DNA from: Symbiodinium natans
Lineage: Eukaryota > Sar > Dinophyceae > Suessiales > Symbiodiniaceae
Assembly (NCBI GenBank): GCA_905221605.1
Contig: CAJNDS010000280.1
Span: forward strand, 722,357-786,356
Direction of reading: 5' to 3'
Length of the DNA stretch: 64,000 nt
The notes below the pieces were generated by a model that saw nothing but the letters and a program-made list of their open reading frames with translations, ran no database searches and was not told where the DNA came from. Positions 1-11,811 of the stretch are shown here, piece by piece. The position numbers and the translations under genes are program-made. The first letter of the stretch is position 1. The number at the start of each line of letters is the position of its first letter.

Positions 1-550
1 CCTGCCATCGCAGTGTTGCAGAGTCTATGCTTGGTGATAGTAGAGTGAGTACACCTGCAGAGCGCCTGTGCTTTGGCTGTTCAGGTGGCTGGGATGTTTG
101 AGCGGGAGGAGACCTCACGAGCTCTTCATCCGGTAGCCCGCCTGAAACGGCTGTCCAGCCATGCACTTTAAATTGGGAGGATGTTGTCCAGTGAGTTTCC
201 TGGATGAAAATAACATCCAGGTCCTGCTGATGTTGCAGCCACTCTTTGAACTCTGCCCACAATTGTTGGCTGAGTCCACCTGCGTTCCACGAGAAAACTC
301 GCAATGGTTTGGCTTCACGACCGCCTCTAGGGTGACGCCTTCGCGGCTGCCTGAGAGGGAGCTGCGGTACAAATTGAGCATGCATTTTTTCTTGTGTCTC
401 ATGGATTACACTGGGTGCAGCTATGCCTGCGCTTGCCTGTGCCTGGCTTAGAGGCAAGTTGATCTCGCGATATGGTACTGCGCAACCGTCCCTTAAGGCT
501 CGGTGACAGGCCCGACGATAGGAATGTTTACGAATTCTACCCTCTGCCAT
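1..550 (-). CDS. LINE endonuclease/RT polyprotein, N-terminal part (partial)
   Basis: Read on the minus strand from the ATG at 550-548, the frame stays open to the window edge, about 183 codons. It begins MAEGRIRKHSYRRACHRAL and reaches the first endonuclease motifs of the exonuclease-endonuclease-phosphatase (EEP) fold: VFSWNAGGLS, then VIFIQETHW with the metal-binding Glu. The same start and frame exist in the plus-strand copy at 6521, which supports this ATG. Upstream of it the two copies differ by a 1-nt indel, so that part is probably untranslated. The frame runs through hairpin site 100-124, which gives the peptide LVRSPPA. The protein would nick target DNA for target-primed reverse transcription. 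The rest of the gene lies outside the window. Confidence 0.8.
   Translation of the reverse strand, partial: MAEGRIRKHSYRRACHRALRDGCAVPYREINLPLSQAQASAGIAAPSVIHETQEKMHAQFVPQLPLRQPRRRHPRGGREAKPLRVFSWNAGGLSQQLWAEFKEWLQHQQDLDVIFIQETHWTTSSQFKVHGWTAVSGGLPDEELVRSPPAQTSQPPEQPKHRRSAGVLTLLSPSIDSATLRWQ
100..124 (-). repeat. Hairpin site in LINE copy 1
   Basis: This is the reverse-complement counterpart of the site at 6947-6971. The stem is GAGC/GCTC around a 17-nt interior with the GTGAGGTCTCCTCC core. It lies inside the endonuclease reading frame. Confidence 0.7.
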
Positions 551-889
551 CCGCTTGTTTTGCCTGAAGTGCCGAAGCACGATCAGACTCCCCTCGTCCT
601 GCGGAAAGACGAGAACCCTCACACTTAGGAGTGATGGATGCAGTCTAAGACGATCCTATTTCTCCCCCCGGAATTGGGACCGGGCCAGCTCGTGGATATG
701 CTGTCTGCGGCAGAATCTCAAAAACGCTTGAGGCTAGAGCCTCAAAGTGACCATCAGCTGGCAAGAGCTAGAAAGCCTTGAGATGTTAGAGGGCCCCGAA
801 AACTGTTAAAGAGATGAAGTTCGGGGCCTTGGCCGGTTCGACAGCTACCATGCGCGGGCGGCTTGAGCTGGTAGTGCTTCCACCCCACC

Positions 890-1251
<362 letters not shown>

Positions 1252-4200
1252 AATGCTGCAGTTGAATCGCCATGTCGCTTCCAATAGCAACTTACACAAT
1301 TGCGACAATTACTCACACAAGAGGAAAAACGACACAGTTTCGTCAAAGCTGGATCACGCTACACTTCTTGTGACCGCTTTTTTCAACAATTTGCAGGTGT
1401 TACGAGCCGCTTTGACAAGAATAGGGAAACAGAACAGAGATTGGAAAACAGGTGAGGCAGGAAGCAAGGAAGGAGCGCGAGGAGAAGACTGCTCCTCTAA
1501 ACTTTCATCTTCCTATCTAATGAAATAAGGAATCCTTTCCTCTTCCTTCTGTCTCACTCGCTCCTGTTGTGTCGCTGTTTTTCTCTTTCTGTCCTACTCC
1601 CTCTTTCTCTCTCCCTCTTCTTTCTTTCTCTCGCTCTCTCTCACTCCTTTCCCCTCTCCTCCTGCCTTGGCACCTTTGAAAGGGAACAGCGAAGAGAAAA
1701 AACATGGCGAAATGAGCGGGAGAAAGGAGGTAGCAAGGGACCAGGACAACTCCTCCTTCTCTCTTGTCGTCGTTCTCTTTCTCCTTTATGTTCTTCTTCC
1801 TGGTCCTTCTTCCTTTCCTTTGCCTCCTGAATAATTAAGGACAACAGTAAAGTAAAGATGGGAGCAGGGGGGCCGGACCGTTCAAGCCGCACGCATGTCC
1901 GCGTCCAAGGCGCACACAGCAAATCACGGTCTTTCCCGCGTCCAGGCCGCACACACGTCTTTTTAGGGGGTTTTAGGGTTTAGGGTTTAGGGTTTAGGGT
2001 TTAGGGGTTTAGGGTTTAGGGGGTTTTAGGGTTTAGGATTTAGGGTTTAGGGTTTAGGAGATTTTAGGGTTTAGGGTTTAGGGTTTAGGGGGTTTTAGGG
2101 TTTAGGGTTTAGGGTTTTGAGGCTTCAGGGTACAAGAACACTCGGCCCTGCGCAGGTCCCCAACGTTGCGCGTGCACCTTGGACACAGACGGCGCGTGCA
2201 CCTTGGAAGCGCGCGCGCATGCACCTTGGAAGTGGCGCCCAGCAGGGGATGGGGGCGATGGAGAAAAGGGAAACAGAATGGAAAATGAAGCAGGAAGAGA
2301 GAAGCTAGATAAGAAGCAAACCAACAAAAAAAGGCAGAAGAGGCAGCGCCAGGGCTGCGGTCGGGAACCGGAGCCAGTAAAGGCTCTCGCTACCAAATTG
2401 AAGATCGGAGGCTTAAGGATCTTCGGTTGCAGGCTCACAAGGTCCTACAGCGCAATGCGCGTTCAAGAGGCCTTTTCTTGCCTCTAGAGTGCCATCCGGC
2501 TCTAGCTCAAGCAGGCCCATTCCCTTGAGGAGCCTGCAAAGGGAGAAAGCGTGAGTGCAGCTAGCAAGAATGCAGCGCGTTCTTCACAATATGTATATAT
2601 AAATATATCATACGCAGGGGCCTCGTTTCCTACTCTCACTCTCGCCCTTTTTCGGATGCTTTCAGGAGAAGAACTATGAAGAACTCCCATTGTGGCGTTT
2701 GGAGGGGAAATGGTGGCAGAAATTTGACCCCGACTCTCTCTTGCTCGCCTTTTCATCCGTTTAGGAAAACGTTTCACAACAGCTCTGACTCGCTTCCGTG
2801 CTGACAGTCTTGTGCTCTCTGCGCAGCGCATGCGAGGTGCTTTCGGCCGAGCTCGAAGGCCACCTCCACGCTGCCGCGCGGGATCTTCTCTGTGGCCTCC
2901 CGGGGTCCCCACTTCCAAGTGCGTGAAACGCGTGAAACGCGCCCCTCCCCCCCGCTCCCCCACGATTCAAACGCAACCAAACCGACCCTACCGACCCCCC
3001 CCCCCCCCGCCGCCCCCGCCCATCAAGAAACAGCCCTGTAACTACACCGTGTCCCGCTGAAAGCAAAGTCCTGCTCGGCCAGGTTCACCACCTCCCCGTC
3101 ACACCTCACTTTAAAGCGCAAATCCCCTCAAATCACGATATATGAAGTTCGAAAGCATGCCCTGCCCCAACCCACTCGGCTCTTGTTCGCCTCTCCGCTC
3201 ACTGCTCTACTCCCACGGCTCCGGTGCGCCCGGGTGCCCCCGGCCAGCGCTGGGCCGAGTTTGACCATACGCTGCACCTGCTCCCCAGGCTTGGCTATGC
3301 TTGGCTCACAGCTCAGCAAAACACAGCACAAAGCACCCATTCGCAAAAACACGATTGTGTCTCCGTCTTGTGACCTTTGTTGGATTCGTGGTTGGTGCTT
3401 CGCAGTGCGTCAAGCTTCTATGAATTGGGATTCTCCACTGCGTATCGTCGCAGTATCGTGTGGTAGTACGCATGATGCGGAGGCTATTCCTACTCTGAGA
3501 TCATGATTTCTGATCCGGGTGCCACCTCCTGTCCAGAGCGATAATTCGATGGCTAGGAATCTAGGAAGTTCTCATTTTGCCAGATCCTCATTGATGATCT
3601 GTGCTACGGGTACCTGACTTAAGGTCAGGCTTGGGCCGTCTCTAGACACCGCCGCCTTCGAAACCGCGAAAAGTAAAAACTCATAGATATCACGCGGTGT
3701 CCGCGCCTGTCGCCGCGGCGCCAACTGTCCGGTCCATAACCCTAGGCCAGGAGCAAAGGCGCAGCTGACGAAGCTCGTGCAACGCTTGCAACGCTTGCAA
3801 CGCGCAATCTGCTCTCGCCTGGCTAGCCTCTCTGAGGGGCTCCTGGGACACGAAATCTCTATGCCGGATGTTTCTTTTCGTTCTTCTTTTTAAGCAGCAA
3901 GCTATTCATGGCTATTCTGAAATCCGTTTGTGAGTTTGTTTTCAACAAAAACCGCAGCACGGTGCCGGTGCGGCTGGGGATCCTCGGCCAGCAGTGCCGC
4001 GCGCAGCGTCGGCCGGCGCCGCAGCAGCGGCCTCCGAGATGCACTTAAGATTGTATAAAAGTCTTATAATTCTTGAACGCATGTACAAGCGCTCCAAGCG
4101 CTCCGCGAGAAGCGCAGCTGTACAAATCAGCGCATGAATCGAGACCCACGAAAAGACGGATTTCTCATCTTTTGCCAGACGAAGCAGGCGGTGCCGGCAG

Positions 4201-4616
4201 AATGCAGCATGCCTTTTGCATGCCTTTCGCACCCGCGCTGGCATCGACGTCCGCTGCACATCACCGCTCAACTCCACACTGTCCGTGCTGTTTGTACACT
4301 ACACACTACACACTACTACACACTACTACTTTTCCCATCCTTTCACACATCTTCTTTGTTCTTGGATTTGTCCAAGTTGGCGCTCATTACCTGCAAGCAA
4401 ATGTCACCCATGCTGACAAATGTGGCTGAGTGCGTTGACATGTCACCAATGACAATCTCAAAAAACATTGAGAAGGGTACTGGAGTTCAAAGTGATGGCT
4501 CACTCGCCTCTCGCGAAAGGTCCATGAGCTCGTGCCCGGGAATCCGCCCGTGCTCCTTGCAACTCAGACAAATTACGTTGCCACGACGTGAGATCTCAAT
4601 CACCAAAACGCAATAA
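1252..4616. other. Gene-poor spacer between the two microsatellites
   Basis: No reading frame here looks like a gene. It contains a CT-rich stretch near 1540-1660, a block of TTTAGGG-type repeats at 1962-2125, three near-copies of the phrase GTGCACCTTGGA or GCACCTTGGA near 2170-2235, and a C-run at about 2993-3010 in GC-rich sequence. Two copies of CAACGCTTG sit near 3780. It may be older host sequence or the remains of another insertion. Confidence 0.5.
1962..2125. repeat. Interstitial TTTAGGG array
   Basis: About 20 copies of TTTAGGG, interrupted by variants with extra G and T (GGGGGTTTTAGGG). This is the plant/alveolate telomere heptamer in a non-terminal position. Confidence 0.9.
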
Positions 4617-6096
4617 AAACAACAACTATGTTGGTTGTGTTTGTTGTTGTTTTTGTTGTTGTTGTTTGTTGTTGTTTGTTGTTGTTGTTTGTTGTTGTTT
4701 GTTGTTGTTGTTTGTTGTTGTTTGTTGTTGTTGTTTGTTGTTGTTTGTTGTTGTTTGTTGTTGTTTGTTGTTGTTTGTTGTTGTTTGTTGTTGTTTGTTG
4801 TTGTTTGTTGTTGTTTGGTGTTGTTTGTTGTTGTTTGTTGTTGTTTGTTGTTGTTTGTTGTTGTTTGTTGTTGTTTGTTGTTGTTTGTTGTTGTTTGTTG
4901 TTGTTTGTTGTTGTTTGTTGTTGTTTGTTGTTGTTTGTTGTTGTTTGTTGTGGTTTGTTGTTGTTTGTTGTTGTTTGTTGTTGTTTGTTGTTGTTTGTTG
5001 TTGTTTGTTGTTGTTTGTTGTTGTTTGTTGTTGCTTGTTGTTGTTTGTTGTTGTTTGTTGTTGCTTGTTGTTGCTTGTTGTTGCTTGTTGTTGCTTGTTG
5101 TTGCTTGTTGTTGCTTGTTGTTGCTTGTTGTTGCTTGTTGTTGCTTGTTGTTGCTTGTTGTTGCTTGTTGTTGCTTGTTGTTGCTTGTTGTTGCATGTTG
5201 TTGCTTGTTGTTGCTTGTTGTTGCTTGTTGTTGCTTGTTGTTGCTTGTTGTTGCTTGTTGTTGCTTGTTGTTGCTTGTTGTTGCTTGTTGTTGCTTGTTG
5301 TTGCTTGTTGTTGCTTGTTGTTGCTTGTTGTTGCTTGTTGTTGCTTGTTGTTGCTTGTTGTTGCTTGTGGTTGCTTGTTGTTGCTTGTTGTTGCTTGTTG
5401 TTGCTTGTTGTTGCTTGTTGTTGCTTGTTGTTGCTTGTTGTTGCTTGTTGTTGCTTGGTGTTGCTTGTTGTTGCTTGTTGTTGCTTGTTGTTGCTTGTTG
5501 TTGCTTGTTGTTGCTTGTTGTTGCTTGTTGTTGCTTGTTGTTGCTTGTTGTTGCTTGTTGTTGCTTGTTGTTGCTTGTTGTTGCTTGTTGTTGCTTGTTG
5601 TTGCTTGTTGTTGTTTGTTGTTGTTTGTTGTTGTTTGTTGTTGTTTGTTGTTGTTTGTTGTTGTTTGTTGTTGTTTGTTGTTGTTTGTTGTTGGTTGTTG
5701 TTGTTTGTTGTTGTTTGTTGTTGTTTGTTGTTGTTTGTTGTTGTTTGTTGTTGTTTGTTGTTTGTTGTTTGTTGTGTGTTTGTTGTTTGTTGTTGTTTGT
5801 TGTTGTTTGTTGTTGTTTGTTGTTGTTTGTTGTTGTTTGTTGTTGTTTTTTGTTGTTTGTTGTTGTTTGTTGTTGTTTGTTGTTGTTTGTTGTTGTTTGT
5901 TGTTGTTTGTTGTTGTTTGTTGTTGTTTGTTGTTGTTTGTTGTTGTTTGTTGTTGTTTGTTGTTGTTTGTTGTTGTTTGTTTTTGTTTGTTGTTGTTTGT
6001 TGTTGTTTGTTGTTGTTTGTTGTTGTTTGTTGTTGTTTGTTGTTGTTTGTTGTTGTTTGTTGTTGTTTGTTGTTGTTTGTTGTTGTTTGTTGTTGT

Positions 6097-6191
<95 letters not shown>

Positions 6192-6192
6192 G
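4617..6192. repeat. 10-bp minisatellite TTGTTTGTTG with a TTGCTTGTTG block
   Basis: The period is 10 bp. From about 4740 to 5030 the units are TTGTTTGTTG, from about 5031 to 5610 nearly all are TTGCTTGTTG, and then the T form returns. The last 90 bp are pure TTG, ending exactly where the LINE begins. Because the repeat lacks stop codons, several frames stay open for over 500 codons. These are artefacts. Confidence 0.95.
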
Positions 6193-6520
6193 AAGCACTA
6201 CCAGCTCAAGCCGCCCGCGCATGGTAGCTGTCGAACCGGCCAAGGCCCCGAACTTCATCTCTTTAACAGTTTTCGGGGCCCTCTAACATCTCAAGGCTTT
6301 CTAGCTCTTGCCAGCTGATGGTCACTTTGAGGCTTTAGCCTCAAGCATTCTGAGATTCTGCCGCAGACAGCATATCCACGAGCTGGCCCGGTCCCAATTC
6401 CGGGGGGAGAACTTAGATCGTCTTAGACTGCATCTTTCACTCCTAAGTGTGAGGGTTCTCGTCTTTCCGCAGGACGAGGGGAGTCTGATCGTGCTTCGGC
6501 ACTTCAGTCGAAACAAGCGG
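6193..6520 (+). promoter_or_regulatory. LINE 5' untranslated region with two inverted repeats
   Basis: The first inverted repeat pairs CTACCA with TGGTAG near 6199-6229. The second pairs GGCCCCGAA with TTCGGGGCC at about 6243-6280. Both are kept in LINE copy 1. The rest of the stretch has no start codon in the endonuclease frame before 6521, and a 1-nt indel between copies argues against translation. Confidence 0.55.
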
Positions 6521-6946
6521 ATGGCAGAGGGTTTAATTCGGAAACACTCCTATCGTCGGGCCTGTCACCGAGCCTTAAGGGACGGTTGCGCAGTACCATA
6601 TCGAAGGACAAATTTGCCTCTAAGCCAGGCACAGGCAAGCGCAGGCACGGCTGCACCTAGTGCAAGCCAAGAGACTAAGGAAAACATGCATGCTCAATTT
6701 GCACCGCAGCTTCCTCTTAGGCAACCGCGTAGGCGTCACCCTAGAGGCGGTCGCGAAGCCAAACCACTGCGGGTTTTCTCGTGGAATGCAGGTGGATTAA
6801 GCCAGCAATTGTGGGCAGAGTTCAAGGAGTGGCTGCAATATCAGCAGGACCTCGATGTTATCTTTATCCAGGAAACCCACTGGACTACATCCTCCCAGTT
6901 TAAAGTGCACGGCTGGACAGCTGTCTCAGGCGGGCTGCCGGATGAA

Positions 6947-6971
6947 GAGCTCGTGAGGTCTCCTCCCGCTC
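6947..6971 (+). repeat. Hairpin site, stem GAGC/GCTC
   Basis: The interior is 17 nt with core GTGAGGTCTCCTCC. It is translated as LVRSPPA in the endonuclease linker and is conserved in LINE copy 1. Confidence 0.75.
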
Positions 6972-8430
6972 AAACATCCCAGCTACCCGAACAGCCAAAG
7001 CACAGGCGCTCTGCAGGTGTTCTCACTCTACTATCGCCTAGCATAGACTCAGCAACACTACGCTGGCAGGATCTACACCCAGGCCGTGCTCACGAGGTTC
7101 ACTGCGAAATCCGAGGCCATCCAGTGCTCCTGCTCAACTGCTACCAGTACACCAAGCAACGAGGCATGACGGAGCAGGACCACTATGCCACCCAAAGCAA
7201 AGTTCTCTCCTCCCTAAGCAAGTCCCTTACCAACTTGTCACAGCGTACTGTTCCGGTACTGGCGGGCGACTTCAACTCTTCCCTAAAACCAAATCCCCCC
7301 TTTGTAGGGGGAGTGGTGCCAGCAGGATCTTCTAAGAACAAGCCGGTTCAAAAGCAGTTCCAGAAGTTTCTTCAGCGAAACTCCCTAGTTGCGCTTAACA
7401 CATGGCAGGGGCGCAAGGCAAACACTTTCATCTCGCCACAGGGCAGCTCTCAGATAGATTTCATCTTGACCTCCAAATTCTACGCTGCTCAGCTGGCCCG
7501 CAAAGTGTGTGTCCTCAAAGACTTCAAGCTGGGAGCATGGCGTAAAGGTGGCAAACACATGCCACTCAGGACGGCAGTACCCCTCAAGAAGGTCTGGAGA
7601 CACCCGTTCTCGACCAAAACTCAACCGGCAGTCCCTTCCAAACAAAAGTCCCTACTGGCTCACCATGTTAGACAAAACACTCCTCTGGCCCAAACCCTGC
7701 GGGAGCAAGTAGCAAAGGATGTCGACAAACTCCGAGCGCAGAAGAATGGCGAGCCTCTTCACCCTGATGAGGTCAACGAGCTTCTTCTCGAACATGCCAA
7801 GACTTTCCAGCCGAGGGACCCAGAAGCAGGCAGCTCGGACGCAGCTCCGACAGCACAACCTCTGTGGCGGCTTCATAACCATCGGCAGACCGCACTGCGA
7901 AACCTAAAACGTGAGGACGATGTCATAAATAAGATGGCTCGCACCGAGCACCTCAAACAGGCTCAGCGCTCGCTGGACGAGGCAGCCAAGGCACATGCCA
8001 TCCAGATAAAGAATCAGGCCCGAGAAAGAACTCATCGAACTTTGAAAGAGATTTCTGAGAAGGTCAAACGAGATCCACATGCGGCATATCGCTCCTTAAA
8101 GCATGTAGCTCCTTGGTCTCCTGCACCAAGAGTCTGCCTCAGATCGCCATGCGGCCGCATCCTAACTGAGCCTGAGGGACTGGCAGAGTTAAAGAGACAT
8201 AGTCTTTCCATCTTCTCCTCGCATCCCCCCCTAGCTAGTGGCGTAGGCCAAGCCTTGCCCAAGCTGGACAAAAGTAGTCTGTCCAAAGGCATAGCCTCTA
8301 TAAAGCCGGAAAAGGCAGTACCGCAAGGATCTGCCCCCGCATCCATGTACCGCCTTTGTGCTTCCACTGTGGCCAATAACTACTGCGACTATCTCGAAGC
8401 GGTGCCTCCGCCTCCCGCTTCGACCCATCA

Positions 8431-8453
8431 GGCATGCGAGGTCACCTCCTGCC
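8431..8453 (+). repeat. Hairpin site, stem GGCA/TGCC
   Basis: A variant with a shorter, 15-nt interior, core GCGAGGTCACCTCC. It lies in frame between the endonuclease and the RT palm. Confidence 0.65.
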
Positions 8454-9678
8454 AAGGGAAGCGCGAGCCTCAGCATAACACAGCACCAATGAATCCAGCC
8501 GAGCCACCCTCGCTGCCCATAACAGCCAAGTCAGCAGACCTTAGCTTCATACCCAAGCCCTCTAAACCAGCCTCTAAGCCGGAGAACTTGCGACCGCTGG
8601 GCATCATTAGGCCAGATGGCAAAGGAATAGCCTCTGAGGCTAGGAGAAGACTTGACCCCCTCTTCAAGAAGGCCCACTTTGCTTCCCGGACCTAATCGGA
8701 GGCTTCACCTTCTCACTAGATCTCTCTCAAGCTTTTGACAAAACAAGCAGAGAAGCTCTTTTGCGCCCTCCATAGGGAGGCCCAGTATAATCTGCGCTAT
8801 GGACGAAGCCAGGAAACAGTAACCTCCACAAGAGGTATAAAGCAAGGATGCAAACTGGCCCCCTCCCTCTTCTCCCTGGTCATCACGGAGGCGTTCCGGC
8901 TTATGGCCACCCACATAGGGTTCTCTCCAATACAGCAGTTCCTCACAGGCTTCGCAGATGACCTCGTAATTCACCGAGACATCCACAACTGGTCTGATCT
9001 CTATGCGGCTCATGACATGGTTAGACTGTTACTGCACTACCTGCAAGAAGCCGGACTAGAAGTGAATTACGCCAAGTGCAACATCATGGTTAAACTGGCA
9101 GGTCGCCACGCACAGCAGGCCAAGAAGCTCTTCAAGTCACAGGAGCTTCGCTCAGGCCGGAAGGTCACGGTCTGGAATATAGACGCACCAGAGCAGCCAA
9201 GACGGCCAATTCTGCTTTCGCATTCCTCAGTTCTTCCCCCTCTCCCCTCTCTTCCTTCCTTCGAGCTGGTAGACTCCTTCAAGTATCTAGGAGTCATGAT
9301 CAGCTACTCAAACCCGGAAGATCTTACCTATTCTTTAAGACAAGAGAGAGCGGCGAAAAAAAAGCAGACAGTGCGCAAATTCATTCACAATAAGCGCAGG
9401 ACAAAAACCGCATCTAGGCTGCTTGTCTGGAGAGCCACCGTCTGGTCCACGGCCACTTTTGGCCTGGAATCCGTTGGTCTCTCAGGTAGGCGGGCAAGGG
9501 CTCTCCGCTCATGGCATGCCAGACAGGTGCGAGCGGTAACGCACAACCCTGTGCATAAGACTCGTGAAACTACAGCAGCGCTTTTTGCACGTCTGAAACT
9601 TGTCTCTCCCATTCAGCAGCTTCATGATCGCTCCGCCCAGCGCCTAGACTCTCTCCGCAAGCGCCGGAATGCAGCCCC

Positions 9679-9701
9679 AGCGAGTGAGGTCACCTCCTGC
9701 T
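9679..9701 (+). repeat. Hairpin site, stem AGC/GCT
   Basis: 17-nt interior GAGTGAGGTCACCTCCT. It lies between RT thumb and zinc-finger region and is translated as ASEVTSC. Confidence 0.7.
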
Positions 9702-10140
9702 CAACATCCACGCCGGCCAACGCGAGCTCTTCGCTCCTCACTCAGTCCGGCGCCTGGCCACGTGAAGATATCTTAACTATTCCCTCCACCCTGCAAACGG
9801 CGGAGGAAATTGTAGCCTCTTACAGCAAGCTGCTCAGGGAGGCCGACATTGACCCTTCTCCGGACGTGCCCATGCACACATGCTGTGGAAAGGTATTTCG
9901 TACTGCGGCGGGCCTGAGAACACACCGGACAGTCAAGCACCCGGCTCCTGTTCCGCCACCCCTTGAATTCTCACGCCTAAAGCACTCCGTGGGAGGCCTG
10001 CCTCAATGCTCGCACTGCCAGGCGAAATTTAAAAACTGGCATAATCTACAACAGCACGTTGAGCGCAGAGTCTGCCGACAGGCTGGTTTCAAGCTTTCTA
10101 GACCTGAGGCGGCCACTCAGGCTGACGAAGCTCCTTCCAA

Positions 10141-10163
10141 GGCGAGTGAGGTCTCCTCCAGCC
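10141..10163 (+). repeat. Hairpin site, stem GGC/GCC
   Basis: 17-nt interior GAGTGAGGTCTCCTCCA. It lies between zinc fingers and is translated as ASEVSSS. Confidence 0.7.
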
Positions 10164-11724
10164 AGGAGCTCGTGCCCTCGTCAGACTGCCGTGCTACTGC
10201 CGCACCCTCGGTCCAGCTTACCTTGCAGATGGACACAGTGCCTCTCATTTCGCGCATGCGCACCGAACTGCTGCAACAGGCCGGAACCCAGACCTTCCTC
10301 GAGCTCCTCACCGGCCACCTTGGCCAGCAACTCACCAGGACCTGTCTGCTCTGCGACTCGTGGATAGCCTCCACGACAAAAATAGCCTTCCACCTCACAA
10401 AGAAACACGGGGCAGAATGGGACTCTTATAAAGCCTCGGCGGGGAATAACACCTCTAAGATGTATGTGCTGACCCGCCTGTCACCCTGTCCTGCCTGTGG
10501 CGTGAAAGTGGAGAGCGCCCCCCGACACACGAAGCAGTGCCCGGTCATTCAGCAATTACAACTCTTCTTCTTTCTGCACCCTGACGCCCCTCTTTCCAGA
10601 ATGCACTCGTCCCTCCAACACACTCAGCTCTCACATCTCTCGCCTCCCACCTCTGGGGTTGGCGCATCTTCTCCTGCGGTCCCTAACCCCGGGCAGAGCA
10701 CGACAACATCACACCAACACGCATCTCCCACACAGGCTACCCCCCAACCAAAGACGTTCCAACAGCGGACCCTGCAGGCTCCTAATCCCAGGTCCAAGCA
10801 AAGCCAGCTTCAGCGATGGTTTCGCCCAGGGAGTGCCTCCCAGGCTGCACAGCTAGGCGCAGGACCTCCTCAGCCAGCACCGACAGACCTGGATGCCTCT
10901 GCTCCGCCACCGCCTCCTGCAGCTCAGCCTATGCCACAATTGATTAATCCTCATAACTTGTGCTACGCCATTTCAGTCTTGCAGATGATTAGCGCTCTGA
11001 GGGAAGACCCCTCAGTGGACTGGTCGAACCTCCAACCTCTCCAACGGGAACTTCGAGCAAGGGCCTCGCACCCAGTCTCTATTCTCGCACTAGAATCGCT
11101 CCCGCATTGTCATCCAGACTGGAGGCTTGCTAATAGGCAAAGTGATGCACTCGAGTACTTGACGTTCTTGTTGGCTAACCACCATGGCTCCTTACAAGGT
11201 ACCCCCTGGAAGCGAGTCTATGATGCAGACATACCCGACTCAACTGGCTTCTCCCCCCTTCTTCTAACCTTCCCGGAAGGCACCGACCCGACCAGGCTGT
11301 CCCAGCCTGACTCCCTAGCGGCGCCCCACTTAGCTTATTCACTGTCCTTTTTTGTGCACGAGTGGCACTCTCCGCATGACTCGAAGGCGGCACTGTTGTA
11401 TACACCTCCTTATATCTTTGTGTCTCTGCCAAGGTTCACAAATGCCGGAGCGAAGCAGCACTGGAGACTCACGGGCTTGCAGGACGAAGTACAGCTGCCT
11501 GCATGGACCGGGCCTCACTCTCAATCCTTTGTTCGCTACAGATCCGTCTCGGGACTCTTTCACATAGGGCAGGAAGCCACCTCAGGTCATTACAGATCCT
11601 TCACCTTGCTTCCCTCTCTCCAGGTAGGTGATGACTCCAGCCCAGGCTTCTCGCCTACGAGCGAGGAACGTGCACAGATCGGGTCAGGAGCTTACCTTTT
11701 GCTCCTCCAACGCTTAAGTTAAGT

Positions 11725-11767
11725 CCCGTTCATCTTCGTGTGAGGTCCCCTCCTGAAGGTGAACGGG
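11725..11767 (+). repeat. Hairpin site with 13-bp stem
   Basis: The left arm CCCGTTCATCTTC pairs with GAAGGTGAACGGG. Twelve pairs are Watson-Crick and one is a T-G (U-G in RNA) pair. The interior is GTGTGAGGTCCCCTCCT, 17 nt. It starts 3 nt after the stop of the RT-USP frame and lies 45 nt before the next start codon. Confidence 0.85.
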
Positions 11768-11811
11768 CAGCGATTTCACTCGTGATACCATGCGTGTCCT
11801 CCCCAAGCGCT

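Larger units (their letters stand above)
1..886 (-). mobile_element. LINE copy 1, 5' part, running off the left window edge
   Basis: The reverse complement of this stretch matches 6193-7080 closely, with roughly one difference in ten bases by eye. The match covers the 5' untranslated region and the start of the endonuclease. It ends at the same junction as the other copy: on its own strand the sequence upstream is TTG/GTG microsatellite, and the element proper starts with AAGCACTACCAGC. The two copies therefore face each other head to head across 890-6192. The copy is truncated only by the window edge. Confidence 0.9.
6521..8695 (+). pseudogene. LINE polyprotein, EEP endonuclease and RT N-terminal part (interrupted)
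   Basis: The start at 6521 (MAEGLIRKHSYRR) is shared with LINE copy 1. An EEP endonuclease spans about residues 80-350. The motifs seen are VFSWNAGGLS, VIFIQETHW (Glu), VPVLAGDFNSS (Asp/Asn), SQIDFIL and a final GGKHMPL (His). A charged linker follows, then fingers-region RT motifs: SFIPKPSKPAS, LRPLGIIRPDGKG and LDPLFKKAHFA. The frame stops at TAA 8693-8695. RT motif A (FTFSLDLSQAFDKT) follows at once in another frame, and the sequence usually found between these motifs is missing, so I infer small deletions that killed this copy. The protein would nick DNA and prime reverse transcription there. The frame carries hairpin sites at 6947 and 8431, both in linkers. Confidence 0.85.
8696..11722 (+). 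pseudogene. LINE RT palm, zinc fingers and USP-like protease domain
   Basis: RT motif A (SLDLSQAFD, about 8718-8744) is in one frame, and from about 8765 a second frame stays open to 11722. That frame contains motif B (STRGIKQGCKLAPS), motif C (GFADDLVIH) and thumb motifs. Four zinc-finger-like motifs follow, each with Cys/Cys/His/His or Cys spacing: HTCCGKVFRTAAGLRTH, CSHCQAKFKNWHNLQQH, CLLCDSWIASTTKIAFH and CPACGVKVESAPRHTKQC. After a Pro/Gln-rich linker comes a region of about 260 residues with a USP-type Cys box (NPHNLCYAISVLQM; Cys codon at 10961) and His box (GHYRSFTLL; His codon at 11588), ending in AYLLLLQRLS. USPs remove ubiquitin from proteins. A role in protecting the element from turnover is inference. 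The frame is long, so decay is limited to the RT palm. Confidence 0.8.

Noticed and set aside
4588-6318. Open frames of over 500 codons in the 10-bp minisatellite
   Set aside because: Open in both strands and several phases, pure low complexity; only the tail belongs to LINE sequence.
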